From Bacteroidales bacterium (GTDB lineage Bacteria > Bacteroidota > Bacteroidia > Bacteroidales > WCHB1-69): a stretch of DNA of 64,000 nt. Positions 9,483-18,463 of the stretch are shown in pieces. Location of the stretch: contig JAQUGA010000001.1 in NCBI GenBank assembly GCA_028684405.1, forward strand, positions 1-64,000, written 5' to 3'. The notes beneath the pieces were generated by a model, which worked only from the letters and a program-made list of their open reading frames with translations, searched no databases and was not told the DNA's origin. Made by a program: the position numbers and the translations under genes. Numbering within the stretch: position 1 is the first letter of the stretch; the number at the start of each line of letters is the position of its first letter.

Positions 9483-10138
9483 GCTTGTATTTTAAAGAAA
9501 AGCATCAAAAAAAACAAAAATACAAATTGGCTTAGCAACAATATTTTCGACATTGGGTTTTCGGTATTTATTCTGAATACCTTTAAGAATCCCGCAAAAA
9601 CCAGTGCTATTAAATACCATGCGATATAATTGGAAATGGGAACGGATGAACTTTGCCAATCCCACATATCCATTTTTGGGGCTACTTGTTCGAGAACAAA
9701 ATCATAAATCAGCATCAAGAAAGGGGCAAATATGACCGTTAAAATAGAATTCAGTTTGTAACTACTCAAAATAGAAACGCTAGTATAGGCTAAGAAAAGC
9801 CAATTTATTCCAATTAATAAGGGCGTTTCATATATTTTCAAACCGAGTCCGCTTCCGTATTTATAGTTGCCAAAAATTAATCCAGTATTGACGCCAATAA
9901 GCTCCACAAGAAATCCTAAAAGGTAGATAAGTAAAAAAACAAAAATTGTTTTTTTTGTATATTTTTCATGATAAAGTGCCAATAAATATGTACTTAAAAT
10001 AAGAGCAAAAGGGGTGATGGCGATGAAAAAATCTTTTGTAAACGGAATGAGAAAGCCTAAGGTTCCAACAATGTAAAAAATAATAATAAATTTTTTTACT
10101 TCAAATACCGATATTTTATTTTTGGGGTATAAATTCAT
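9479..10138 (-). CDS. cruF: CruF-like carotenoid 1,2-hydratase
   Basis: A 219-residue membrane protein of the carotenoid-biosynthesis family PF04240. About seven hydrophobic helices are seen. Family-typical motifs are ELIGVNTGLIFGNYKYG, a Pro-Leu-Leu-Ile-Gly-Ile-Asn-Trp helix, and LIYDFVLEQVAPKMDMWDW. Characterised members (CruF) add water across the terminal 1,2 double bond of an acyclic psi end, which creates the hydroxyl later glycosylated or modified. It starts 26 bases after the lipocalin stop and overlaps the acyltransferase start by four bases. Family assignment is strong; the exact substrate is open. Confidence 0.85.
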   Translation of the reverse strand: MNLYPKNKISVFEVKKFIIIFYIVGTLGFLIPFTKDFFIAITPFALILSTYLLALYHEKYTKKTIFVFLLIYLLGFLVELIGVNTGLIFGNYKYGSGLGLKIYETPLLIGINWLFLAYTSVSILSSYKLNSILTVIFAPFLMLIYDFVLEQVAPKMDMWDWQSSSVPISNYIAWYLIALVFAGFLKVFRINTENPMSKILLLSQFVFLFFLMLFFKIQA

Positions 10139-10164
10139 CTTCTTTTTAATGTTTTACAGACATA

Positions 10165-10695
10165 TTACTGATTATGTTCAATCCATAATAATTCAGAAAC
10201 ATTGAACCCCAGGCTTTTAGCCAATTCAACATATTTAGTTTTTATATTTTCGGGAATTGTTTTTTCGCGCGATAAAATCCATAAATAATCAAAATTCTTG
10301 CCCGAAACCAAAGCGTATTTATATCCAGCATCCAGAGCGATCACATTATAACCCGTGTAAAAAGGACCGAAAAAAGAGACTTTAAGCATTGCGATGGTGT
10401 CTTCGCCAGCAAATTTGGCTTTGCCAATGGCTTCTTTCCATGTTTTTTTCTCATAATCATAACCGCGGTTTAGCACCTTCACTTTTCCATCGCTGCGCAA
10501 TGTATATTCGGCAGTTGTATTGTTTAAACCTTTTTCAAATCTAAAATCGAAGCGGGCAATTTCGTACCATTTTCCTAAATATCGATCTAAATCAAATGGC
10601 GATACTGCTTTAACCCCTTTGGGGATGGTAGAACAAGACGAAAACAATGATATCATGGTGAGAAGGATTAAGTAAATAAAAATATTTTTTTTCAT
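10165..10695 (-). CDS. Blc-type lipocalin lipoprotein within the carotenoid operon
   Basis: A 176-residue lipocalin. The signal peptide ends in the lipobox LFSSC (Cys21). The lipocalin signature GKWYEIAR is at residues 41-48, followed by TTAEYTLRSDGKVKV, the central GYNVIALD strand, and the closing YLWILSREKTIP motif. It is about Blc length. Blc proteins bind fatty acids or lysophospholipids at the outer membrane. Its place between crtB and the cruF-like gene, with gaps of 28 and 26 bases, suggests it may bind or carry a carotenoid or its acyl donor. That is inference; the lipocalin identity is secure. Confidence 0.92.
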   Translation of the reverse strand: MKKNIFIYLILLTMISLFSSCSTIPKGVKAVSPFDLDRYLGKWYEIARFDFRFEKGLNNTTAEYTLRSDGKVKVLNRGYDYEKKTWKEAIGKAKFAGEDTIAMLKVSFFGPFYTGYNVIALDAGYKYALVSGKNFDYLWILSREKTIPENIKTKYVELAKSLGFNVSELLWIEHNQ

Positions 10696-10723
10696 GATGG
10701 TTGGATTTAAATTTTTTTCATAA

Positions 10724-11566
10724 TTAAATTAGATTTGTTTTGTAAAGAATCATCACCTTTATCAAAATCATCTTTTTTTTAAAATTAGAGATTCTTATTC
10801 TTTTTGAAATCATTTTTTCGGGCGAAGTACGTTTTATTTTTTCAAACAAAGTTTTATAATAATAGTAAGCTAAAGCGACTGCTAGTTTTGATCTTCCGGG
10901 CAATTGTTTAACACCAATCCAAGCTTCTTTAAAATCTTTTTCTATTGATTCTTCAATCAGTTTTTTGCTCTCTAGGTCAAATGGTTTATCAGATATTTCA
11001 GGAAAATAGGTTCTTCCCAAGTCCTGCATATCTTCTTTTAAATCTCGAATGAAATTCACTTTTTGAAAAGCAGAACCCAGTTTTTGAGCCGGAACTTCAA
11101 GCGTTTGGTAGAGGGAAGTTTGCCCATCACAGAAAATTTTTAAACACATTAATCCAACCACGTCTGCCGACCCATAAATGTATTTTTCTAACTCCTTAGA
11201 ATTATGAAACTCCGATTTGGTAAGGTCGGAACTCATGCTGTTCATAAAAGATTGAATATGCTCTCTGCTGATGTTGTATTTTTTTACGGTGTCTGTAAAG
11301 GCTACCAATATTACATTTGTACTTATTTGGTTTTCAAGAGCATAATGCATATCTTCATTTAATTTTTGCAATAAAAAAACCTTGTCAAAGTCGTGAAAAC
11401 TATCAACAATTTCATCCGCTAAACGTACAAAACCGTAAACGGCATAAATAGCACGACGATGTTCTTTTTCTAAAAACGAACTTGCCAGCGAAAAAGAGGT
11501 GCTGTACTCCTTTGTAATTAGTTTTGAAACTTTGTAGCTATTATCGATAAAAAATTCAACGCTCAT
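10724..11566 (-). CDS. crtB: Phytoene synthase
   Basis: A 280-residue enzyme joining two geranylgeranyl diphosphates into phytoene. Both Asp-rich motifs are intact: DEIVD (51-55) and DLKED (175-179) within NFIRDLKEDMQDLGRTYFP. The ADVVGLMCLK helix is also typical. A C30 substrate (farnesyl diphosphate, as in CrtM) cannot be excluded from sequence, but the cruF-like neighbour favours C40. It is the first gene of the leftward carotenoid operon, with a TAnnTTTG element about 42 bases upstream of the ATG. The C-terminus after about residue 250 is Lys/Ile-rich and poorly conserved. Confidence 0.93.
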   Translation of the reverse strand: MSVEFFIDNSYKVSKLITKEYSTSFSLASSFLEKEHRRAIYAVYGFVRLADEIVDSFHDFDKVFLLQKLNEDMHYALENQISTNVILVAFTDTVKKYNISREHIQSFMNSMSSDLTKSEFHNSKELEKYIYGSADVVGLMCLKIFCDGQTSLYQTLEVPAQKLGSAFQKVNFIRDLKEDMQDLGRTYFPEISDKPFDLESKKLIEESIEKDFKEAWIGVKQLPGRSKLAVALAYYYYKTLFEKIKRTSPEKMISKRIRISNFKKKMILIKVMILYKTNLI

Positions 11567-11607
11567 AAATAATATCTATTATTTTTTAATTTGTTCATCA
11601 AACAATA

Positions 11608-11615
11608 CAAAACTA
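11608..11615 (-). promoter_or_regulatory. Probable -7 element of the crtB operon
   Basis: TAGTTTTG on the minus strand fits the Bacteroidota -7 consensus TAnnTTTG. No good -33 TTG was found at the usual spacing; the nearest is only 12 bases upstream. Confidence 0.4.
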
Positions 11616-11814
11616 CTGCTATAAATACAAGTTTTATGAATTATATCACTCTAAAATGTTGGATTTCAATTTTGTTTTATTCTAAAAACGAATTTATGTA
11701 CTTAATAAAACAATCAGTATGTCTATATTGTTTAATAAAATCCAGATATTTCACTAAATCATTCTGATTATTTAAAAAGATCGCTATTTTTCTTTTTAAT
11801 AAATCAATTGACCC

Positions 11815-14526
11815 TTATTTTATAATGATTTCATCCGAGAAAATCATGGATTCATATTTCGACCCGGCATGGTGCCATTCGGGAAGTTTGCCATAATATC
11901 GGGCAATAACTTTGATGTATCTGGTTTTAATATTCTTAAAATCAGCAGAATAAACATCTTTTAGATTTCCTTGTTTTTCGGGTGGAATTTTGCCTTTTAT
12001 GGTAGTGAAAAGCTGATAATCTTTTTTTAATTCATCTTTGACATAAATTTCCACCTGTTTTGGAAAAATCACCCAGTCGTATGTGTTTTGAAAAAAACCC
12101 ATCGAAAAAGAGTGCAAGGTTTCAATGTTTTCCAAATCAATCTCTATCTCAATGTCTCTTCCTCCAAATCCCTGCCATTTTCCACTTCTCAAATCAAGGC
12201 TATCGCCTTCTTTTCCATCCAGTAAAGCATTCATTCCTCCGCCATCATAACTGGGATGATAGGTGCTAAATTTAGAATGCAAATCCAGAAGTTTTCCAAT
12301 CGCTTTGTGATGCACCAAATTGCATTCAGAAACACCAAATGTCTTGTCGTTGTTAACGGCACACGCTTTTATTGAAACATCTTCATGAACATAAATAGTG
12401 TCGGTATATTTTGTGGAAAATCTTCCAACTTTTTCTTGATTAATTGAATAATAAACTGGGAAATCTCCAAACAATGAACGCATCGTAATGGCTCTCCCTT
12501 TTTCGGAAAGATGTTCGCTGGGAACAATAACACAATATCCTTCCAGATTATTTAATTCGTCCATTAATCCATCAAATTTTTTCATATTTACATCCAACCA
12601 ATGTTTTTTGTTTTCGCGATTCCACAAAACAGAATATCTGGTTTTGAGATGTTCTATTTCTAAAATCAGAATTTTAATTTTATTCCTTAACTCCGAATCA
12701 GAAATGTCTTTATTTTTATTAATAAAATGATAAAGATCAATCCGCAAGAGGTTTTTATGCAGGCTAAACTGAAGCTGTTGGATGGCAAATTGAACGTAAT
12801 CAAGCGTCTCTTTGTTTTTTAAAACTTTCTGAGAAAGAGTCTCCATCTTTGAACTTAATGAATCCAAACGATTTAATAATTTGATATTTGCATCTCTGCT
12901 TTTATCCGAAATATATTCTAAATGAATGGGAAAAACAGGTTCAAAAAAGCGAGTGTTTGTCATTATATCTCGAACTCCAGCATATTTTAAATTTGAAAAT
13001 TCTATAATATTATCATTAATATTATCATCCTTTAGTCCAAAAAACAATTCATTGTAGGCTTCATTAAAAGCACTGTACCGACTTTTTCTTTCTGCATTTG
13101 AAAGTTCTGTGGAGAGATTTATTGAAGGTGTTTTCCAGCTCACTTCGGCACCCCAAATCAAACCATGCCAATTGTTTTGAAAAAAGTTTAATCCGTCGTC
13201 GTCCCAAGTTGTATTGAGGACTCCCGTGGTTTTATGTTTATATCCATCACGAATAAGATTGAAAATATTTATTTCGCTGGTGTGATAATCTGGGAAAATA
13301 GTTGACCAACAATTTACGCCGGGTGCCACCCAAAAATTAATTCCAGTATTCGATAAGGGCGTAATGGCATAGTCGAAATTTTCTGCTTCGTGATATCCCC
13401 ATGATATAACCGTAATATCCTCAGGAAGTTGACTAATAATGTGTGGATATTTGGCAACAATGTCTCCCCACATAAGTATTTTTTTATCATATTTTTTTAA
13501 TAAAACATTTAACCTATTGACATGATAGAGATATATTCCATCAATGCCCATGGTATCCATCATTTTTTTTGATTTTCCTTCGCCCAATCCAAATGTTTCA
13601 TCGCAATTAATATTAAAATATTCGCCACTAAAAGCAGGAACGATTTCTTGATAAACTTCATTCAGAAAAGTGTAGGACTCTTCCAATGCAGGCGAAATAA
13701 TATGCTCGTTTTCAGCCATATGCTTATATTTCGCGAGCGACAAGGTTTTTTCCATATGTCCGAACGATTGATAGCTGGCAATTAAACGGATGTGGTGTTT
13801 TTCAGCAAAACTGCTTAATTCAGCAATTTCGTCCTTTGAAATTCCATCTTTGGGGGCAATTTCAGGATGATTTTCAAGTTTATAAACATGTTCGATATAG
13901 AGCGTAAAATGATTTAATTTGTACGATGACAACTTTTTGATTTGTTCTTTAAGCTTTTCCATTGTTGGAATGGGGCCTCTGCTAATATCATCTTGCCATG
14001 CACGAACAGCGATATTTGGAAAATCGTAAATCAGAAGAGATGGAATGGTATTTTCTTTTCTGTTTGCCGAAATAATTTGTTTAAGCGTTTGCAATCCATA
14101 AAAAATTCCAGCATCTGTTTGTGCAAAAACCTGCATAGTTTTGGGTGTAATCTTTAAAAAATAGCCTTCAGCAGCTGATTTAGAATTAAACTCTAAATTG
14201 TTTTCTTTTAATAATTTCGCAAACTCTGCTTGGGAAGAGATTTTTATAAATTCGATGTAATTGCTTTTTGCTCTCTTTGTTATTTTCAGATCAATTTTCA
14301 AATCTTCTTTTACGCAATCTAAAAGTTGATTTAAATAAAATGGATTCAAATCCTGAACCACAACTTGAGTTTTATGATTTATTTCAAAGCCTGAGTTTTT
14401 TATTTCCAAATGCTGAGGTGTGGGGATTAGCTTTAATTGTGCGAAGATATTGGCACAAAAAAATAGGCTTATTGCAAGAAGCAGAATGTTTTTTTTCAAA
14501 TTAAATTGTTTTATTATGTTTTTCAT
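11815..14526 (-). CDS. GH20 beta-N-acetylhexosaminidase with C-terminal modules
   Basis: A 903-residue secreted enzyme (hydrophobic segment 12-29, ending IFAQ). Residues about 30-155 are the GH20b cap domain. The barrel follows, with RAWQDDISRGPIPT and the catalytic Asp-Glu pair in NINCDETFGLGEG (about residue 310), where the Asp polarises the substrate acetamide. After a helical linker come a chitobiase/hexosaminidase C-terminal type domain (about 680-745) and an F5/8-type (discoidin) carbohydrate-binding domain (about 760-900). It removes terminal GlcNAc or GalNAc. It starts 6 bases after the GH2 gene, so the two form an operon. Confidence 0.9.
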   Translation of the reverse strand: MKNIIKQFNLKKNILLLAISLFFCANIFAQLKLIPTPQHLEIKNSGFEINHKTQVVVQDLNPFYLNQLLDCVKEDLKIDLKITKRAKSNYIEFIKISSQAEFAKLLKENNLEFNSKSAAEGYFLKITPKTMQVFAQTDAGIFYGLQTLKQIISANRKENTIPSLLIYDFPNIAVRAWQDDISRGPIPTMEKLKEQIKKLSSYKLNHFTLYIEHVYKLENHPEIAPKDGISKDEIAELSSFAEKHHIRLIASYQSFGHMEKTLSLAKYKHMAENEHIISPALEESYTFLNEVYQEIVPAFSGEYFNINCDETFGLGEGKSKKMMDTMGIDGIYLYHVNRLNVLLKKYDKKILMWGDIVAKYPHIISQLPEDITVISWGYHEAENFDYAITPLSNTGINFWVAPGVNCWSTIFPDYHTSEINIFNLIRDGYKHKTTGVLNTTWDDDGLNFFQNNWHGLIWGAEVSWKTPSINLSTELSNAERKSRYSAFNEAYNELFFGLKDDNINDNIIEFSNLKYAGVRDIMTNTRFFEPVFPIHLEYISDKSRDANIKLLNRLDSLSSKMETLSQKVLKNKETLDYVQFAIQQLQFSLHKNLLRIDLYHFINKNKDISDSELRNKIKILILEIEHLKTRYSVLWNRENKKHWLDVNMKKFDGLMDELNNLEGYCVIVPSEHLSEKGRAITMRSLFGDFPVYYSINQEKVGRFSTKYTDTIYVHEDVSIKACAVNNDKTFGVSECNLVHHKAIGKLLDLHSKFSTYHPSYDGGGMNALLDGKEGDSLDLRSGKWQGFGGRDIEIEIDLENIETLHSFSMGFFQNTYDWVIFPKQVEIYVKDELKKDYQLFTTIKGKIPPEKQGNLKDVYSADFKNIKTRYIKVIARYYGKLPEWHHAGSKYESMIFSDEIIIK

Positions 14527-14532
14527 CTATTG

Positions 14533-17049
14533 CTATTTTGTCACTTTAATTTCAATACTGGAATTTTTCAATCCTTTTGATTTCACTTTTAATTTGATGG
14601 TTCCTTCTTTTGTTCCTCTAATAATGGCAAGACATTTTCCGTTAAAAGCGCTCTGATCGGTGGCAATAAATGGTTCGTGACTGGTTGGATCGCCATTGCA
14701 AACGGCAATAATTTCGCCAGGTCCTTCAATCTCAAAATTAATCTTGTTATATGCCCTTGGAACAAATTGATTGTTCTTGTCAAGAATGTCTACGGTTACA
14801 AAAACCAAATCTTCTCCATCTGCAGTAATCTCTTTTCGATCGATGGTAAGATTCATTTTAGCAGCATTTAATGATGTTTTCATAACATCTTCTGCCCATA
14901 CTTTGCCATCTTTCCAAACTTTTACTTTCAACTCACCAGGCTGATAAACAACATCATCCCATTGAAAACGATATTCAAATTGTGCTTTTTTTCTTTTCCC
15001 CAGTGATTTTCCATTTAAAAACAGCTCTGCTTCATCTCCAGAAGAGTAGACATGAACAGGAACATTTTTGCCCATTCGTTCGGGCCAATTCCAATGAGGA
15101 AGTATGTGTGCCATAGGAAAATCGGGTCTCCATTTTGCTTGATAAATATAGAATCGATCTTTTTTGAAACCGCATAAATCTATGATTCCAAAATAGCTAC
15201 TTCGCGAAGGTATTTCGTCCGTTCCAAGCCCATTCAAGCGTTTTCTAAGAGCTTTAATTTCAGCAGAATCAGTATAATTTACCAAGTCGGTGATATCTCT
15301 AAAATACGGTGTTGGTTCTCCCAAATAATCAAAACCTGTCCATACATATTCTCCCATTATTCGCGGATATTGCTCGTTGTATTTAAATTGCATATCGGGC
15401 GACAGTCCCCATCCAGGATATTGCATATCATAAGACGACATGTGAAATATTCCTTTTCCGGGTAAATTATCATCAGCAGGACCATTTACCACTGGAAAAA
15501 AATACTCACCTCTGGTGCTCAAACAGGAAGTAGTTTCATTGGCAACAAATGGTACATCAAGTAAAGTAGAATCGCCAAAGAATTTCTCATAAGACCAGTG
15601 ATTGTAGTTGTATCCAAAAACATCAAGTGCATCCAAAAATCCGTTGTATGCAGAAACAGGCCAATTGCAGCCAGCCGTGACCGGACGAGAATGATCCATC
15701 ATTCGAATAATATCTGCCAAACGTTTTGCCAAAACAGGATTCGATTGATCTGGGATTTCATTCCCAATGCTCCACATAAAAACAGATGGATGATTTCTAT
15801 CTCGAAGAACCATCGCCTTTATATCTTCAACATGCCAAGCATCGAAATGAATGTTGTAATCATTTTCTTTTTTTGCAGTTTGCCAAGTGTCAAAAGCTTC
15901 TACTTGCACCAGAAAGCCCATTTTGTCGCATAAATCTAGCAATTCGGGTGCCGGTGGATTGTGGCTTGTTCTGATGGAATTGCACCCTATCTCTTTTAAG
16001 ATTTCCAGTTGACGTTCAGCGGCTCTGGTGTTAAATTTAGCACCCAAAGGGCCCAAATCATGATGGTTGCAAACGCCTTTTATTTCTATTTTTTTGCCAT
16101 TTAACAGAAATCCTTCCTTGGCAGTAAATTCAATTGTTCTAAATCCAAAAGTAGTTATTTCTTTGTGTATAATTTTATCTCCTTCATAAACAGAGGTTTG
16201 AGCTGTATACAAGTTTGGATTTTCGATACTCCACAACGAAGGATTTTCAACCATAATTTCAAGAGCGATTGTTTTTTTAGATTGAGCAGGGAGGCTACTG
16301 GCCATTTTTTTTGACTTTGCAACTTCTTTATTTTCAGAATTGTAGATAATCGTTTGTAGGTAAATGTTGGAAACTTGAGAGCGATTGTTTTTTAGATTTA
16401 CTTGCAAATTAACGTGAGCCTCTTTTTTTGTCACTTTTGGGGTTGTTAGATAAATACCCCAATGATCGATGTGAACTGCATTTGTTTTGGTGAGCCATAC
16501 ATTTCTGTATAAACCCGCTCCGGGATACCAGCGAGAATCGTACTTTTCGGTATCAAGTCTGACAGCAATAACATTTTCCTTTCCGAATTGAATATAGGGT
16601 GTAAGATTGAATCTAAAGGAAGTATAACCATAAGGCCATTCTCCAACAAATTTGCCATTGAGCCACACTTTAGCATTTGCCATTGCCCCATCAAAATCAA
16701 TAAATATTTGTTTTCCTTTGTCGTTTTCCGATACTATAAAATGTTTCCGATACCATCCAATTCCTCTCCATGGAAGCAAGCCAGTTTCGTTTACCAAATC
16801 GTCGCGAAATGGTCCTTCAATGCCCCAATCGTGAGGTAAATTTAAATTTCGCCAAGCAGCATCATTGTATGCTTTTTTTTCTATGCCTTCTGGCTCAGGA
16901 ATGATGATACCGGGTTTTTCAGGATGTTGACCAAATCGTTCAAATTTCCAATTGCTGTTAAATTTTTCTCTTGAAAAAGCATTTAGATTTTCTTGAGAAA
17001 ATCCAAATAAGCTCTGAATGACTATAGCTATTGCCAAAAAAATTCTCAT
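14533..17049 (-). CDS. GH2 beta-galactosidase with DUF4982-type C-terminus
   Basis: An 838-residue enzyme from the ATG at 17049, which gives a clean signal peptide (MRIFLAIAIVIQSLFGFSQ). A reading to 17133 adds 28 charged residues and is unlikely. Order: sugar-binding domain with LNLPHDWGIEGPF and GWYRKHF, a beta-sandwich, a TIM barrel with the acid/base Glu in MWSIGNEIPD (about 428) and the nucleophile Glu in MGEYVWTGFDYLGEPTPYF (about 566), then DUF4982 and an Ig-like domain. The layout matches Bacteroidota GH2 beta-galactosidases of polysaccharide or glycoprotein breakdown. It is first gene of the operon with the GH20 enzyme. Confidence 0.93.
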   Translation of the reverse strand: MRIFLAIAIVIQSLFGFSQENLNAFSREKFNSNWKFERFGQHPEKPGIIIPEPEGIEKKAYNDAAWRNLNLPHDWGIEGPFRDDLVNETGLLPWRGIGWYRKHFIVSENDKGKQIFIDFDGAMANAKVWLNGKFVGEWPYGYTSFRFNLTPYIQFGKENVIAVRLDTEKYDSRWYPGAGLYRNVWLTKTNAVHIDHWGIYLTTPKVTKKEAHVNLQVNLKNNRSQVSNIYLQTIIYNSENKEVAKSKKMASSLPAQSKKTIALEIMVENPSLWSIENPNLYTAQTSVYEGDKIIHKEITTFGFRTIEFTAKEGFLLNGKKIEIKGVCNHHDLGPLGAKFNTRAAERQLEILKEIGCNSIRTSHNPPAPELLDLCDKMGFLVQVEAFDTWQTAKKENDYNIHFDAWHVEDIKAMVLRDRNHPSVFMWSIGNEIPDQSNPVLAKRLADIIRMMDHSRPVTAGCNWPVSAYNGFLDALDVFGYNYNHWSYEKFFGDSTLLDVPFVANETTSCLSTRGEYFFPVVNGPADDNLPGKGIFHMSSYDMQYPGWGLSPDMQFKYNEQYPRIMGEYVWTGFDYLGEPTPYFRDITDLVNYTDSAEIKALRKRLNGLGTDEIPSRSSYFGIIDLCGFKKDRFYIYQAKWRPDFPMAHILPHWNWPERMGKNVPVHVYSSGDEAELFLNGKSLGKRKKAQFEYRFQWDDVVYQPGELKVKVWKDGKVWAEDVMKTSLNAAKMNLTIDRKEITADGEDLVFVTVDILDKNNQFVPRAYNKINFEIEGPGEIIAVCNGDPTSHEPFIATDQSAFNGKCLAIIRGTKEGTIKLKVKSKGLKNSSIEIKVTK

Positions 17050-17177
17050 GGATATTTCTTTTTTATTTGTTTTTTTTCTCTCATGCTTACATATATATTG
17101 CTTTTCTACAAAAAACCTAATCTCAGAAAACAAGTCTAAATTATTTAAAATTGAATTTTTAGCAGGCTTATGTTTCG

Positions 17178-17185
17178 CAAATATA
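17178..17185 (-). promoter_or_regulatory. -7 element of the GH2-GH20 operon
   Basis: TATATTTG on the minus strand is an exact TAnnTTTG match. A TTTTG lies 15 bases further upstream (17201-17205), slightly closer than the usual -33 spacing. The leader to the ATG at 17049 would be about 120 bases. Confidence 0.55.
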
Positions 17186-17400
17186 AAGAATATTATGAAA
17201 CAAAACAGCGGAAAATGAAATTATCTAAATGGTTTTACCAAAACAGAAATAAAAACTAAAGGTAAATCGCAAATGTAGAATTGAGTGCAGCAAAAGGACA
17301 GTTTTTAATTAAGAATTTTCAATGGTTCACCAGTTTCTGAAAAAAGCATTATGCAAAATTACATACCTATAAAACCTGTGAACTTAAAAGCACAGAAATA

Positions 17401-17478
17401 CTAGTTAGTCTCTGCAAAGACAGAGCTTTTTAGCAGTGACTAATTAGTGTTATTAAAAATCTCTCAACGATTTTTAAT
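17401..17478. repeat. Two inverted repeats after the ferredoxin gene
   Basis: The first (17401-17447) pairs ctagttagtc with gactaattag, with an inner ctgc/gcag stem. The second (17452-17478) is a perfect 10-bp repeat (attaaaaatc / gatttttaat) with a 7-base loop, and it overlaps the ferredoxin stop codon. They may end the ferredoxin transcript. The rest of 17190-17400 shows no gene. Confidence 0.45.
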
Positions 17479-17677
17479 CTGTTTCAAATTTGATGACGCT
17501 TGTCGGACAGGATTCTACTGCTTCTTTAATTTCTTCTTCATACTGAGAGAAATCCACGCCTTCGATTACAATCATTTTATCGGGCACTTCAAATACTTCT
17601 GGTGCCACTTCACTGCAAAGTCCGCAAGAGATACATTCGTCTTCGGATTCATCGAGCCAAACTCTAGTAATTGCCAT
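17474..17677 (-). CDS. Single-cluster [4Fe-4S] ferredoxin
   Basis: A 67-residue ferredoxin. The four ligands are Cys15, Cys18 and Cys21 (CISCGLC) and Cys57 (SCP), so one cubane cluster. The acidic composition and the C-terminal VIKFETD are usual for small monocluster ferredoxins. Cytoplasmic electron carrier; partner unknown. It sits downstream of the nitric-oxide-reductase relic on the same strand, separated by a perfect hairpin at 17720-17776, so it is probably transcribed separately. Confidence 0.92.
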   Translation of the reverse strand: MAITRVWLDESEDECISCGLCSEVAPEVFEVPDKMIVIEGVDFSQYEEEIKEAVESCPTSVIKFETD

Positions 17678-17719
17678 GTTTATGTGTTTTAAATGAATAA
17701 AATATTATAACAGTTTTTG

Positions 17720-17776
17720 TTTTATTCTAACTACAAAACAAAGTATCAATGACTTTGTTTTGTAGTTAGAATAAAA
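17720..17776. terminator. Perfect 25-bp inverted repeat, terminator-like
   Basis: Arms 17720-17744 and 17752-17776 are perfectly complementary over 25 bases around a 7-base loop. The hairpin begins directly after the TAA of the nitric-oxide-reductase relic (17777-17779, minus strand), so it was probably that gene's terminator. T-rich ends on both strands would allow bidirectional use. Confidence 0.7.
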
Positions 17777-17992
17777 TTATCGAATTTCTTTCTTTTCCTT
17801 TTCAATCGACCAGCCCGTTTTCAGTCCGACCACAAACCATGCTAGCGCTAGTATACCTACTGCAAAAATGGTATCTCCAACGATTCATAGCCAGAGAAGC
17901 GTTTGCATCGTAGGGTCTTGCATAAACTCGACCGAACGAGCATACCACATGATTCCAGAAAGAGAGTGTGAGAATATAAGTAAAAACAAAAA
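17777..17992 (-). pseudogene. 3' relic of a quinol-type nitric oxide reductase (NorB/NorZ)
   Basis: Only the last 60 or so codons remain. The minus frame reads SGIMWYARSVEFMQDPTM, then QTLLWL, a TGA (17885-17887), then IVGDTIFAVGILALAWFVVG, LKTGWSIEK and a TAA. This is the typical last transmembrane part of NorB/qNOR. Family members usually have Arg at the TGA site, so a single CGA to TGA change is likely. An in-frame TAG occurs near 17993, where the Spo0M-like gene ends, so the upstream 90% of the gene is gone. It suggests an ancestor that detoxified NO and lost the enzyme here. Confidence 0.75.
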
Positions 17993-18463
17993 CTATACTA
18001 GTCTTATTTCTTTTTTACTTGAAGGATCCAATGCTGCGGCTTTTACATCCACTTCGGCATCAATAAAATATACTGACTTTTCATTGTCTGCAAACGAACC
18101 CATTTTGCCTAAAGCACCCAGGGCACCGCCTTTTTCTTTTAATTCGTCATTGTTTGATTTCAAAACATTGAAAGGCAAAGAAAATTCGATTTCTTTCGGT
18201 TCACCAGGCTTAATAGAGTATCCAAGAGGAGCAGAGATGGTTCCTAAGTCAAAGATTTTTGTTTTTTTATCGTCGCCGCGACCCGTTGTAAATTCCTCGT
18301 ATATTTTTACTTTATACGATACTAATTCCTGATCACTTTTGGTGGTGAGAATAATTTTTCCAACTACTGCACCGCTGTCTTTTGCAATCTGTCCTGGAAC
18401 TTCTAGGCTTACGCTTACGCCGCCAATGCCTAATTTGTTTTTCAAATTTTGAAAGAAACCCAT
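17993..18463 (-). CDS. Spo0M-like (arrestin-fold) protein
   Basis: A 156-residue protein that begins MGFFQNLKNKLGIGGVSVSLEVPGQ, with repeated beta strands (GAVVGKIILTTKSDQELVSYKVKIYEEF, then an Ile-Lys-Pro-Gly-Glu turn before EIEFSLPF). This matches the N-terminal domain of the sporulation-control protein Spo0M family (PF07070), which has an arrestin-like fold and occurs in many non-sporulating bacteria. It is shorter than Bacillus Spo0M and lacks the C-terminal half. Function unknown in Bacteroidota. A TAnnTTTG element lies at 18494-18501 upstream. Confidence 0.8.
   Translation of the reverse strand: MGFFQNLKNKLGIGGVSVSLEVPGQIAKDSGAVVGKIILTTKSDQELVSYKVKIYEEFTTGRGDDKKTKIFDLGTISAPLGYSIKPGEPKEIEFSLPFNVLKSNNDELKEKGGALGALGKMGSFADNEKSVYFIDAEVDVKAAALDPSSKKEIRLV

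Noticed and set aside
17885..17887. TGA in the reductase relic as selenocysteine or alternative code
   Set aside because: No SECIS-like need exists at this site, relatives have Arg there, all other genes use TGA or TAA as normal stops, and the upstream gene is missing.
17868..18332. A 154-residue plus-strand open frame
   Set aside because: It is antisense to the Spo0M-like gene and the nitric-oxide-reductase relic, and its translation is Ser-rich without structure.
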